DNA from: Phytoseiulus persimilis
Taxonomy: Eukaryota > Arthropoda > Arachnida > Mesostigmata > Phytoseiidae
DNA: 64,000 nucleotides
Direction of reading: 5' to 3'
NCBI GenBank assembly: GCA_037576195.1
Contig: CM075104.1
Span: 8,438,775 to 8,502,774 of the forward strand
The notes below the pieces were generated by a model, which saw only the letters and a program-made list of their open reading frames with translations, was not told the DNA's origin and searched no databases. How positions within the stretch are numbered: the first letter of the stretch is position 1; the number at the start of each line of letters is the position of its first letter. Shown piece after piece: positions 53,386 to 63,858 of the stretch. The position numbers were made by a program, and so were the translations under genes.

Positions 53386-55085
53386 CTCAGGCGGACTGAG
53401 ATATAGAGTTTGGCCTTGAGAATGGAACAGAAACGAGCTCAGAGACATGAAAGTTGCTTCCAGCATTCGGATAGGCAGAGCGAATGTGTAGAGGCGCTGC
53501 TCAGTGGAAATGTGGTCGGATGATATTTGAGCTGGATCGTTGGTTACCATGATACGATCGACTCGGGTTGGCACACTTGGTTTGCTCGTGAAACCAGTGA
53601 CATCTTGTGAGATGGTTCCCGTCGAACGCACATCGTACTCGCTTCCGGAATGAGGAACCGACCAGTGATTTCACCTTGAGGTCTCACACACCAGCTGCAG
53701 CCTCTTGATGTATCCATAGGCAAGCCGTTCAAGTATCCCATGGAAGAGCTTTGGAGGCGGTGGATTCAATCTTCCAAGGCGGAGCTCTGCGCTTCCGGTA
53801 AGATCAAGAAACCAAGCACAGCAGAAATCGTTGTGTGGGTTGCAGAAAGAATCGTGACGAAGGATCTCCTATGCACTGGAAATAACCGAGGGCGACACCT
53901 TGTTGGAAGCTGGCGACGAGGATCTCGGATCCGAAAGCAGCGACTCGGATTCAGAAGATCTATGTAGAAACAGCTCAAGTGAGGACCTATGGTAGAGGAG
54001 AGCATTGACAACCTGCGACTGATACCAACGAAGAGCTCAAGAACCATCACGATGAACTACAGGGGAAGTCCATTGAGGACACTGTGAGCATTGTAATGAT
54101 ATCAGGCTCGAGCAAAAGTGAATCCGCTCAGGTCGGTTCCGATGTTATTTCTATCGCAATCATTCACCATCACTTTCCATCGACTTGGAGCCACTAGTGA
54201 TTGGTGGAAGAGTCCGTCTAGACTGCAACTACTTCTTTCAAGACGCTCTACCCCTTCGTATCGCAGTACAACGATACATCACAACCGGAGTTTCCTTCTC
54301 AAGCTTGGCTCGCGCTTCGAGCCGATTGGCAGAGCTGGGCTGCGGCCTGTGGCATCTGTCGATTGATTTAGGCGCCGCCGTCCCCTCTCGGCCTTCCATC
54401 CCAGCATGGCGACAGCGGTGTAGATCTGCGCCACTTCCTTGCTTTTCTTTTACCTGCGTAAACATTGTGTTCTGCTAATGCGGAGCCGCCACGATCGGAT
54501 GTGCGTCAAATGTTCCGGACCATCTCACGGATGTATGCATCCGGGCTGTCGACGACTCCTGGGTCGATGTGAACAGGAGTAGGGTGCTGCACGGCTACCG
54601 TGCTTCCGGGGGCTATGAGTTGGTAGCCGTGGGAATGCCGTATGGAATGGCTTCCTATGCGAGCGAAGATGACGATATGCGGTGTTCAGCTTTGGTTTTG
54701 TTCTCTGAAACCGTTGAGTGAGTGGAGTTACGACTCGGCCACGACTCAGGGCGACCCTGAGAGTTGTATCTCTTCTTTCAGAATGTGATATAACGTGGCG
54801 GGTCGGGCCAGCGTAAGGAGACTGCTTCGCCTCATCACAAAAGGAGAGTATCGTCTTTCGGTTTCGTCGTTGAGGACGAATGAAGGATTGATGGCGACTG
54901 GAACATGAGGTCCACAACGGAACGTTGAATAAACCGAGTTGAGCAGTGAAGCATCCAGTTCCATGCGTTCCTGTCAGGCCTCCGTCCTGCTGTTTTGTTC
55001 CCCTTGGCGACTACCAGACTCTGACTCCTGACTCAAAGCCTCTCGCTTCTGACTCCATTCTTCGTAGATTCGTACTTTTATAGGC
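53386..55085. other. No recognisable gene
   Basis: Open frames of up to 130 codons occur on both strands (for example 54525-54917 minus) without motifs or splice-supported partners. Confidence 0.3.
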
Positions 55086-55640
55086 GCCGATTGGCTTGAC
55101 GATACCATCATGAATATTCATTTGCATCCGATCGCCGTACGCAGTCTGAACCACCTCGACTTACCAAAGGTTTACGTCTTCAGCACATTCCTCCTGAAGG
55201 TGCTCGACCCATCGATTATGCTGATGTCAAGCGGTGAACGCGAGGAGAAGATATTTTCTCATGCGATATTATATTTTTCCCGTACACCAGAATAACCACT
55301 GGTCGATGACGATGGTGGACCGGCGGATTCGAGGAATTGGGGACATGGACTCGACTGCTAATCGTAACCATGAATGCCGGCGAAAAGTGTTAACTTTATT
55401 GTCCCTCGAACACGAAGACAAAAAAAACGTTCTGTCGAGCTCAAATCATGGACTTCGACGAACCCAGATATCCCACGGCAGCGGAACGCGGATGACTGTG
55501 GAGTTTTCGCTCTAAAACACGGCGCTCAAGACGTGAAGCTTCCAGTCAGGAAGACATGCCGTACTTTCGATATCGAATCATGTACGAAATCCTCCCATCA
55601 GAGATACTTCCGAATGGCTTCGGCGAAGGCCGAGCCGCGT
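55086..55640 (+). pseudogene. Ulp1/SENP-like cysteine protease domain, frameshifted
   Basis: In three frames in order: WLDDTIMN and LPKVYVFSTFLLKVL (55092-55200), then after a shift near 55250 FPVHQNNHWSMTMVD and GDMDSTANRN, then after a shift at the A-run near 55425 DIPRQRNADDCGVFALKH. These are the substrate-binding WLxD, the catalytic His (NHW), Asp (MDS) and Q/C (RQ..DDCG) of peptidase family C48, which removes SUMO or related modifiers. Catalytic residues survive but two frameshifts break the frame. It could be a host SENP pseudogene or cargo of a transposon. Confidence 0.75.
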
Positions 55641-56669
55641 TGATAGATTCAGAAATTCCAATTTCAGAGTGAATTATTCCAGATGAATTTAGATTCGGGA
55701 TCATGTGGGGGGATCATGGATAGCAGAGCAAAAATCCTCCGTCGATCATGTTGATAAATAATCTACACTTCCCGACACAGCGACATGACTTCCTGCAAAC
55801 GTTCGGCGAGAGTTTCCATTGCCTTCCTGAACGCCCAATGCGGCCTTCGCAACATAGTCTTTCGAAAAAAGCAATCCTAGCGCCGCAGGATAGATTCGTG
55901 ATCGGAATGAGGCGACACACACGATTTCCAAAAGAGTATCCTCGAGATGCATCGTAAGCGGCGAATCAAGGGCGGCGGAACATTGTTAGTCTCTCGAAAT
56001 GGTGGAACCATCCACCATCCATCATTTTGCGGTGTTTTACTCATCAGAGAATCCACTGATAGACATTCTTTGTCAGTGTCTTTCAGGAACAGTCAAAAAT
56101 GGATATGCGATGCTTCCAACTCGTCCTACGGGTCTCCATAACGTCAGCAGCTGGCTTTGTGATGGCAAACTTCACACCCACGAGGAGGCGGATTCCACTT
56201 CGTCGGGCTACATCCTTCACCGAGATCAAATAGCGACTGTGATCCGGTAGACGACAAGGCGGTCTTTAAAGAAAACAACGCAGGAGGGCAGACGTCGGTT
56301 GTGCCACCCTCACTGCTTGTTTTCCGCTCGACGAGTATAGGCAATTCTGCGGGTGCGACAAAATTCAGCAACCAAAACCATTTCCCGGGTGAGTTGCTGC
56401 CCCATTCCTTCCAGCCTCCCACCCACCCTACTTTCGAGCAACTCTAGAACCCACCAATGCAAGAACGAAAGTCAAAGGAAACACATTTTACCGATTCGAC
56501 TTCCGATTTTTGTTTTATTGTCCGATTCGCGCTCAGACGCGGAACCTCGTCCCGGCATACCCATTGTCAGCACAACTTGTGCTTTGTACTCCTCGTCGGC
56601 GGACGACTTCTTCGTCTTCGGCCGCCAACGGTTCCTGATTCTCACGCTCCTCGCACCCTCGTGCCGACC
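55641..56669. other. No recognisable gene; probable DIRS 5' region
   Basis: The last part precedes the DIRS Gag-like ORF and is likely its leader. A plus frame at 55999-56250 is unremarkable. Confidence 0.3.
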
Positions 56670-57578
56670 ATGGACAGTGACGAATATCAATTCCCAATCG
56701 AGGTCTCCGAAGAAGAAATCATCGACGACGCTTCGGAATCAGGCCCGGACCCACCGACAGACGCACTCTCTTCAATCTTTGAGGGACTCCTGGAACCGAC
56801 CGCAACCAACACCGTTAATCCAGGTGTGACCGCCGCCCTCGTACGCTTGTTCAACATCAAACCAGCCGAGACAACCAAGATATTGTCGGACCTGCACCAA
56901 AACTATCCAGAGCCTGCCGGGCTACAATTCCTAACGCCCGAACCACTCAATGACGCCGAAGCGCATTTGAGAGCCAGCAAATCGTTCTTCGCTCTCAAAA
57001 CGGACGCCTTGCTGGTGAAACTAGCAGAGTCACTAGCGCTCGCAGCCCGTCCACTCGCCGACGCCATGTCGTACGTGGCCGAAACACAGTCGATCCTCGA
57101 CCCAAAGATCCTGGCCGAACGTCTCGCGGACCTCGCGAAGATTCCCATTCTAAGCGCCAAAATGACGGAATCTACCCGTGTAGAGCTCGCATGCCACGCG
57201 TTCAAAGTTCCCCCATCCGCGGCTAAGACTGAACGAGGAGTCTCTCTCCTAGGCCCAAACTTCGCCAAGAACGTCGAGCGACTCCGGAAAGACAAAAAGA
57301 CTCTGGTTGGAGACGAAGCCTCGACCTCCGGATACAGACGCACTCCTTTCAGACCATACAACCGCCAACAGGACAACCCCGCCCCACGCCGCGCCGCGTG
57401 GCGACAATCACACTCGAACTCCAACTGGAACGCTCAAGGGCAATCACGCCCCTCACCCCAATATCCGACGTCTTCGTCGACGTCATCACGACCCAATCCC
57501 AACAGCAACCAGGGACCCTCATCAGGTACAGTTTTTCCTTATTTGTCGCTTTACACCTCACACTGGCGAAGTATCACA
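56670..57578 (+). CDS. DIRS-type retroelement ORF1 (Gag-like), interrupted
   Basis: The ATG at 56670 (context CCGACCATGG) starts MDSDEYQFPIEVSEEEIIDD. An acidic N-terminus is followed by an Ala-rich helical region (LVKLAESLALAARPLADAMS; LAERLADLAKIPILSAKM) and VSLLGPNFAKNVERLRKDKK, then a basic Ser/Pro/Asn-rich tail. This layout fits Gag-like proteins of DIRS elements. At 57578 it is cut by the gypsy element. On the far side (63859-64000) the frame continues into SDAWILSTVEGYRIPFLN, typical of the start of a DIRS RT, so ORF1 and pol appear to be one frame in this copy. Confidence 0.65.
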
Positions 57579-57808
57579 TGTCAGAGACGGAATTCGATGG
57601 GTGCGAATGGAGTCTAAAAGTAGAGGGCGCAGGCACGTGTTGGCCGCGAAGGGGAGAGATGGATCGGGAAAGGGGGACACACAGCAAGTGAACGTCGCAA
57701 GAGGAAGAGAAGCAGTGTGACTAGTAAGAACAATCAAGAATAAATACTGTGCGAGTGTAAAATATACAGTGTGCGTACCAGATACTCCAGGCCCTATACA
57801 CGCTCACA
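57579..57808 (+). repeat. 5' LTR (230 bp)
   Basis: TGTCAGAG...CGCTCACA with AATAAAT near 57741. TTAGCAGCGGTGGTG follows, sharing AGCAGCGGTGG with the element at 13133. Confidence 0.93.
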
Positions 57809-57898
57809 TTAGCAGCGGTGGTGAAAAAGAACAACGGTGTCAAAAAGACAGAGAGGAAGAAAAAGAGAAGACCAAGGAACTTGAAGCACGGAAACGAG

Positions 57899-60139
57899 AT
57901 GGAAAAGGAGACAGCAGAAACACTGAGGATGGTCATGGAGGGGATGAAGATGCTGAATCAACAAATGGTCGAGCAACAAAGAAAGAGGGAGGAAGGAACA
58001 GACGATACGAAGAAAGTCGAGAGGACGGAGCGTCTCGTTGACACCTCTACATCGTTGCGAGCATTCTCAGGTGGGACCGTAGCGGTGGCAGAGGAGTGGT
58101 TACAGGATGTGATTCAGGCCACAAAGACGGGTAGATGGAGTGAGGAATATACGAAAAGTGTGCTGCAAGTGAAGTTGGTTGGACCGGCGAAGTGGTGGTA
58201 TAGGGACTATTGCGGGGAGGTAGAAACTTTCGATGAATGGCAGAAACTATTCGAGGAGACCTATACACCAAGACAGAAACGGAGGGAATTAATGAATGAA
58301 TTTTTGAAAGGAATACAGAGAAGGGGAGAAGGTTTAGAGATGTACATCAGGAGGACGGAGCATGCGGCGAGAAAGTTAGGGGTCGAAAATGAGGAGATAA
58401 AGGAACAGATTATAGAGGGACTACTACCGGAATACGAGTTCCTGCAACACTTAATGATGGGGAGAAGTCATAAGAACATGACGGAGTTGTATAAGGATAT
58501 TCAAGAAACAATGGAAAAAGAAAGGTTACGGAAAAGCAGACCGGGTGCATCGGGATTCAGAGGGGAGAGTCGAACAGAGTTACGAATGACGTGCTACATC
58601 TGCAATAGGGAGGGACATAAGCAAGCATGGTGCCCAGAAAGGACTAGGATCGGACACGGACGAGGAAGTCCGGATCGTCGTGAAATTGGAGGATATGGGA
58701 ACTCATGGCAAGGAGAGGCAGGAAGAGGTAGGGCTCAGGGATACGCGCCAGGGGATCAACTTCGAGGAAGTCCAATGAGGGAAGGACCAAGGTACCAAGG
58801 AGAAACCTGGGGACGGGCAGAGCCAACTAGAGGACCACAGTCAGGACTAAGAACACCAACAAGGGAGATTACATGGAGGGAAACAACGAGCGGATCACGC
58901 GGAGGACCACCAGCAAGGGGAGGAGCGACAACGTCGGGTACATCGCCAGGTGTGACGTGCTTCAGATGCCAGGGAGTGGGACACACGGTGAGGGAATGTC
59001 GAAACATTAGGCACGTAGAAGAAGATTGGAGATTCGAAGAAATCAAACCGGTGGCGTCAAGTCGAGAACGGGGGTTGAAAAAGGTTATGGTAAATGGCAA
59101 GGAATGGACAGCAAGGGTAGACACAGAAGCGGAGATAAGCCTCATTTCAGAAAAATCAGCGGAGGAATTGAACTTGAAACTGACCCCGAGCGCGGTAAAA
59201 GCGATACGTAGCATCGGAGGAGGTTCTTGCAAACCGGTAGGACAAGCACAGGTACGACTGGAAGCGGACGGACTAGAGATAGAAAATGTGACGTTGACAG
59301 CGCTGCCAGAGGGAGCAATGGAAGAGAGGGAAATATTCCTGGGGAAGGATCTCATTGATAAAGAAATGGTGATAGTCTATCGCGGGGGAAAATCATGGAT
59401 ACTGAGGGACGAAACTTTTGAAGAAATCACGAAGATGTTGCCGAAGGAAGAAGAGCGAGTCAGTTTGCAGACGAAAGAAGAAGTGACGCTGGGACCGCGA
59501 ACAGTAGCAATGGTACGAGTGATACCACAGGAGAAGACAGAGGGGATCATAATGATAGAGGTCCAACAAGACTGGGGAGCAATTTGTCAGATACAGGAAG
59601 AATTAGTGATACCGGTAGCGAATTTGGGGAGACAAGAAGTTATCTTGGGCGAAGGAACGATTGTTGCACGAGGGAAAAGGATAGAAGAAGGCGAGCTTTT
59701 CAGACTCAAACGGACGGGAGCGAGTATAAACCGTGTGGCGGTAGAGGAGAACACGGCCGAGCGGAATATTGGGGAAGAAGACATTCACGTAGACCCGGGT
59801 ACACCGAAAGAATACAGAACCGAACTCGTGAGGATCTTGAATACACATCGGGAAGTAATAGCCACATCAATGAGGGAATTAGGACGAACGACACTGACTG
59901 ATTTCGACATTGAAGAAATTAAGGACAGCCGGCCAGTGAGGTGCAAACCGTTTCGATTATCCGTGGTAGAAAACCAAGCACTGAGGGACATAGTCCAACA
60001 ATTAGCCGATGCAGGCATGATTGAACGCTCGAGCTCCGAATACGCAAGCCCGGTGATGTTGGTGAAGAAAGCCGATGGTGGATGGAGAATGGTCATAGAT
60101 TATAGAAAACTAAATGCGCAGACCGTCAAATTGAACTAA
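57899..60139 (+). CDS. Gag-protease-RT polyprotein (ends at a premature stop)
   Basis: ATG at 57899. Gag: LPEGxx-free capsid-like region with VLQVKLVGPAKWWYRDYCGE and LLPEYEFLQHLM, then knuckles CYICNREGHKQAWC and CFRCQGVGHTVREC. Protease: RVDTEAEISLISEKSAEEL with D-T-E-A in place of D-T/S-G-A, then REIFLGKDLI in place of the ILGxDxL motif. RT start: FDIEEIKDSRPVRCKPFRLS, GMIERSSSEYASPVMLVKK, GWRMVIDYRKLN. It ends at TAA 60137-60139 where related elements continue into the LPLIDEIL block, which follows in frame after the stop, so this is a point nonsense change. Confidence 0.88.
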   Translation: MEKETAETLRMVMEGMKMLNQQMVEQQRKREEGTDDTKKVERTERLVDTSTSLRAFSGGTVAVAEEWLQDVIQATKTGRWSEEYTKSVLQVKLVGPAKWWYRDYCGEVETFDEWQKLFEETYTPRQKRRELMNEFLKGIQRRGEGLEMYIRRTEHAARKLGVENEEIKEQIIEGLLPEYEFLQHLMMGRSHKNMTELYKDIQETMEKERLRKSRPGASGFRGESRTELRMTCYICNREGHKQAWCPERTRIGHGRGSPDRREIGGYGNSWQGEAGRGRAQGYAPGDQLRGSPMREGPRYQGETWGRAEPTRGPQSGLRTPTREITWRETTSGSRGGPPARGGATTSGTSPGVTCFRCQGVGHTVRECRNIRHVEEDWRFEEIKPVASSRERGLKKVMVNGKEWTARVDTEAEISLISEKSAEELNLKLTPSAVKAIRSIGGGSCKPVGQAQVRLEADGLEIENVTLTALPEGAMEEREIFLGKDLIDKEMVIVYRGGKSWILRDETFEEITKMLPKEEERVSLQTKEEVTLGPRTVAMVRVIPQEKTEGIIMIEVQQDWGAICQIQEELVIPVANLGRQEVILGEGTIVARGKRIEEGELFRLKRTGASINRVAVEENTAERNIGEEDIHVDPGTPKEYRTELVRILNTHREVIATSMRELGRTTLTDFDIEEIKDSRPVRCKPFRLSVVENQALRDIVQQLADAGMIERSSSEYASPVMLVKKADGGWRMVIDYRKLNAQTVKLN

Positions 60140-61647
60140 CCTTTACCACTGATTGACGAGATTCTGGATGGCGTCGGGGGAAAAACATATACTCAACGTT
60201 CGATCTAGCTTGGAGGTACTTGCAAATACCAATGACAAAGAGGGCGGCGGAAAAGGCGGCATTTGTCACGAGCGAAGGACATTACGAACCGAGGGTTTTA
60301 ATGATGGGACTATGTAACGCACCCGCAAAATTCCAAGAACTAATGGTACGAGTGAAGGAGATGGTAGGCAAACAACAGGCATTTCCGTTCCTCGACGATT
60401 TAATAACAGCATCGGACCGATTCGACGAACATCTACAGCAGATTGAGAAAATCTTAGAAGCATTGAGGGCCGCTGGACTTACTATACGACTTGCCAAATG
60501 CAAATTTTTCATGGAGACGGTAGAATTTTTGGGATTCAAGATATCGAAAGAAGGGGTCCGACCTGGAACAAGGAAGCTGGCAGCGGTGTCGGAGTTCGCA
60601 ATACCGAAAGACGTGCATGAGGTTAGAAGATTTCTGGGATTAACATCATTCTTCAGACGATTCGTCAGGAATTACGCGACAATATCGAATCCTCTAACGG
60701 AGCTGCTGAGGAAAGGGGCAGAATTCAAGTGGACTGAGAAGTGTAAGGAAGCGTTCGAAAGATTGAAACAAGAGTTACTAAGAGACGCGGTGCTGGAGCG
60801 ATATGAACCCGGGAGGAGGACAGAATTACACACGGACGCAAGCTGCGTAGGACTGGGGGCGATACTGATTCAAGAAGTAGAAGGAAAGATGAAAATGGTC
60901 TATGCGATCAGTCGGAAACTTTCGGAGACAGAGAAGAATTATCACTCAACAAAATTGGAGCAGCTAGCCGTAGTATGGAGTATGGAACGGTTGAGGCATT
61001 ATTTGTACGGGCAAGAGTTCACAGTAGTTTCGGATTGTAGTGCGGTAGCAGCACTGAAAAAAGAGGGAGGCTCAACACAGATGAGTCGGTGGCTCGATAG
61101 GATCGCGGAGTTCAACTTTTCGGTGAGACATAGAGCGGGAACAGCGATGGGGCACGTTGACGCGCTGAGCAGAGAACCACTCGAAGACGGGAGAGACTCA
61201 GAGGAGAGGAAATCACCGGCAGAAACCGAGGCGAAAACGATATTCACAGCATTGGCGACCTACGACGAGTTTCAAATGATCCAGGCAGCCGATCAAGACA
61301 TCAAAGAGAGACTGGAAGCGTTCAAGAAAACCAAAGAGGAAAGAACAAAGAGGGAAAATAATATCACGCAGGGGTTTTGCGTAAGACATGGAATACTATA
61401 CAAGGAACTTGAGGGGAAACGATTGTTCGTTGTACCGAAGGCCATGAGGAAATACATATTGGTGGTGGCGCACGACAAAGGGGGACATTTCGGAATCGAC
61501 AAAACTTTGGAAATTATGAAGGCAACATATTGGTTCCCAAACATGAGGGAATATACAAAGTGGCATCTGAAGGCGTGCCCAGAGTGCATCTTCAGTAAGG
61601 ATCTTTCGGGGAAGAAAGAGGGCATTGTGTCAAACAGCGGATCATAG
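60140..61647 (+). pseudogene. RT, RNase H and integrase zinc finger
   Basis: After the stop, PLPLIDEILDGVGGK is in the old frame. A one-base shift near 60195 then puts FDLAWRYLQIPM and everything downstream in the frame of 60220-61647. RT: MMGLCNAPAKFQELM, FPFLDDLI (F-L-D-D box), FLGFKISKEGVRPG. RNase H: ELHTDASCVGLGAIL, KNYHSTKLEQLAVVW, SDCSAVAAL and GHVDALSRE. Integrase finger: HDKGGHFGIDKTLE with CPECIFSKDL. Homology ends at GKKEG (61620), where the integrase core should start. Confidence 0.88.
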
Positions 61648-62263
61648 GGATTGGGTCAAGTACAACGGTACAATGGTACAAATGATGCTGAACAGGGTGG
61701 TCTCAAGAAGCACGGGGAAGTCGCCATTCGAGGTTCTACATGGGTACCTACCTAGGATCAATAATCATGCGCAGTTAGTCGAGCAGGAGCAGGATCAGGA
61801 TAAGGTGTGGAGACCCGCGGCGGAAATTCAAGCAGAAGTGAGGGAACAGTTGGTACACAGTCAAAATAAGTATGCATATTACTATTAATATGATGCCAAG
61901 CGGAGACCGCATTACATCCGGTATTCAACGGGGGATGTAGTCGTAGTGAAGCGGTTGCCGGTACACACGGGCCAACCAACCAAACTGCAGCCTAAGTTTA
62001 GGGGACCGATGGTTATTTCGGAAATACTGCCCAACGATACGTACCGTCTTGTTCAAATCGGCCGAAAGAATTACACATGTACAGCTCACTGTTCACAAAT
62101 CAAATGGTACCGACTGCATGACGAGAATGAGGAAGAAATTGAACCTTATGAAGGAGATTCAATGGAGCCAATTCAAGTCAGGAAGGAAAGCCCGAGATGC
62201 AACGAACGCAAGGAAACTCAGCGTCAAGGAGGGCGGCAGTGGAAGAAATCATCGAGGAAATAG
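61625..62263 (+). pseudogene. Integrase C-terminal part after a core deletion
   Basis: The frame resumes in NRVVSRSTGKSPFEVLHGYLP, the segment that follows the DDE core, so the whole catalytic core is missing between about 61620 and 61645. A TAA at 61886-61888 interrupts; then DAKRRPHYIRYSTGDVVVV, PKFRGPMVISEIL and DTYRLVQIG are the C-terminal SH3-like domain. An acidic tail continues in another frame (62197-62562: IEEIERPDDVIES). Confidence 0.82.
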
Positions 62264-62728
62264 AAAGACCAGATGATGTTATCGAATCAACGAGGGTCAA
62301 GGAGGACGACCATGGGGAACAGCCGATTGAAGGGGACCAAGCGGGAACGGAAGACGACCCCATAGAAGTAGATTCATCAGCGTCGTCGGAAGATATAGTG
62401 ATAACGATTGACCCAAGAAGGCATAGGCTGTTAAGCGATAGACCGACTAGGGACTTAAACACGGCACGATTAGAGAATCCAGGTAGAGTAGGGGAGTATC
62501 AGAGCACAAGTAGGGTACAACCAAATAGAAGATCTAGGTATCAAGGGAGGTATTCCAAATAGAAGTTGGGGACAACTTCGGTGGTAGCGTGGACGAGAGC
62601 GTAACGAGGGGAAAGTAAACAGCAAAGAATGAGGCGAGGGAAGTGCAGAGGAAGTGCGCGGAGATACAGAAAGGATTCTTTTTGGTTCGAACCATCGTTG
62701 CAATCGCAATCAACCAAACACGTGAAAC

Positions 62729-63283
62729 ATGGAGCACCAAAGGAACACAACTCAAGGTGGAGAAGGAGCGTATGGGGGAGAGCCGACCTTCAGGTTCATC
62801 AACTTCAAGAAAGAGGGAGAAGCCCCGGAGATCTTGGGTGAGCCGGAACGGAGGGCACTCAAGATGGACGTCGAGCGAGCCATAGGCCTCGAGGTTGACG
62901 TCTTTCGCCAACTCAGCTTAGAAGAGGCGAGGCAGGAGCAAAAGCCGAAAAGGAAGGCGTGCGCTCGGTGTGATGACAACACCCATGACGACGACAGTGA
63001 GTTCTGCAGGGCCAGAACGGTGGAGTGTCGCCTATGCAAAGGCATTGGCCATTACAGCCGGAGCTCGTTGTGTCCACGGAACCAGGAACGAGTTTGCTAC
63101 AATTGCAACTCGCGAGGCCACAAAGCGAGGGATTGTCAGGAACGTAAATTCCAGAAGGACAAGGAGGGAGTCTGCACGGTGGAACGTGGCGGCGCGTCAT
63201 TAGCGACGTACACGAAACCATTCGGTTTGACCCAAAGGCGTACGGGTACCACGTGGGACGTCGACTACAGCAGCGAGACCTGA
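62729..63283 (+). CDS. Extra 3' ORF with three CCHC-type zinc knuckles, 184 aa
   Basis: ATG at 62729, TGA at 63281-63283, intact. Residues 1-70 are an unrecognised N-terminal part (EPTFRFINFKKEGEAPEIL; RRALKMDVERAIGLEVDVF). Then come Cys/His motifs: CARCDDNTHDDDSEFC (78-93), CRLCKGIGHYSRSSLC (100-115) and CYNCNSRGHKARDC (123-136). It lies where env sits in errantiviruses but has no signal peptide or membrane span. The knuckles imply single-stranded nucleic-acid binding, for example an RNA chaperone or a Gag-derived accessory protein. It is the only long undamaged frame after pol, which suggests it matters for the element. Confidence 0.65.
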   Translation: MEHQRNTTQGGEGAYGGEPTFRFINFKKEGEAPEILGEPERRALKMDVERAIGLEVDVFRQLSLEEARQEQKPKRKACARCDDNTHDDDSEFCRARTVECRLCKGIGHYSRSSLCPRNQERVCYNCNSRGHKARDCQERKFQKDKEGVCTVERGGASLATYTKPFGLTQRRTGTTWDVDYSSET

Positions 63284-63628
63284 ATAAGGGAGGAAGACCG
63301 GAGACGCTAAGGAATCCACAACTGAGGGACGCATCTACAATGAGGGTCACACGAACCGATGAAGTCGCGAACCATTCTCAACCGGAACGAGCCTATCATG
63401 CAGTACCCCCGCCGAAGCGTTACTAATTAATGAGGGAACCACATATCGAATTCGAAAGCTCCACAATTATGAATTTTTTCAATTATCCATAATAAATGGA
63501 ACACTACAGGTATTAATGAGGGAAACGGTAGACAGAGGTGCTCTATTTAACAACGTGCCGTAAGAAAGACTAGGTATGAACTGAGTCGAAGACGATGCCG
63601 GGAGCCATCGGGTAGTAGCGTGGTCGAA
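63284..63628 (+). other. 3' untranslated region of the gypsy element
   Basis: No gene is seen. Just before the 3' LTR is GGGTAGTAGCGTGGTCGAA, close to TAGGGTAGCATGGTCGAA of the element at 13133, presumably the plus-strand priming region. Confidence 0.5.
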
Positions 63629-63858
63629 TGTCAGAGACGGAATTCGATGGGTGCGAATGGAGTCTAAAAGTAGAGGGCGCAGGCACGTGTTGGCCGCGAA
63701 GGGGAGAGATGGATCGGGAAAGGGGGACACACAGCAAGTGAACGTCGCAAGAGGGAGAGAAGCAGTGTGACTAGTAAGAACAATCAAGAATAAATACTGT
63801 GCGAGTGTAAAATATACAGTGTGCGTACTAGATACTCCAGGCCCTATACACGCTCACA
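63629..63858 (+). repeat. 3' LTR (230 bp)
   Basis: Nearly identical to the 5' copy; the differences seen are AAGAGGG/AAGAGGA and GTACTAG/GTACCAG. Confidence 0.93.

Larger units (their letters stand above)
57579..63858 (+). mobile_element. Young but defective Ty3/gypsy LTR element
   Basis: LTRs of 230 bp (57579-57808 and 63629-63858) begin TGTCAGAG and end CGCTCACA; I count two differences. The 4-bp flank CACA is repeated (57575-57578 and 63859-63862). Gag, protease, RT, RNase H and integrase are in standard order, but pol has two stops, a frameshift and a deletion of the integrase core. A separate ORF with zinc knuckles lies between pol and the 3' LTR. It inserted into a DIRS element. Confidence 0.94.

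Noticed and set aside
56472..57424. Minus-strand frames opposite the DIRS ORF
   Set aside because: They mirror the codon bias of the plus-strand gene and contain no motifs.
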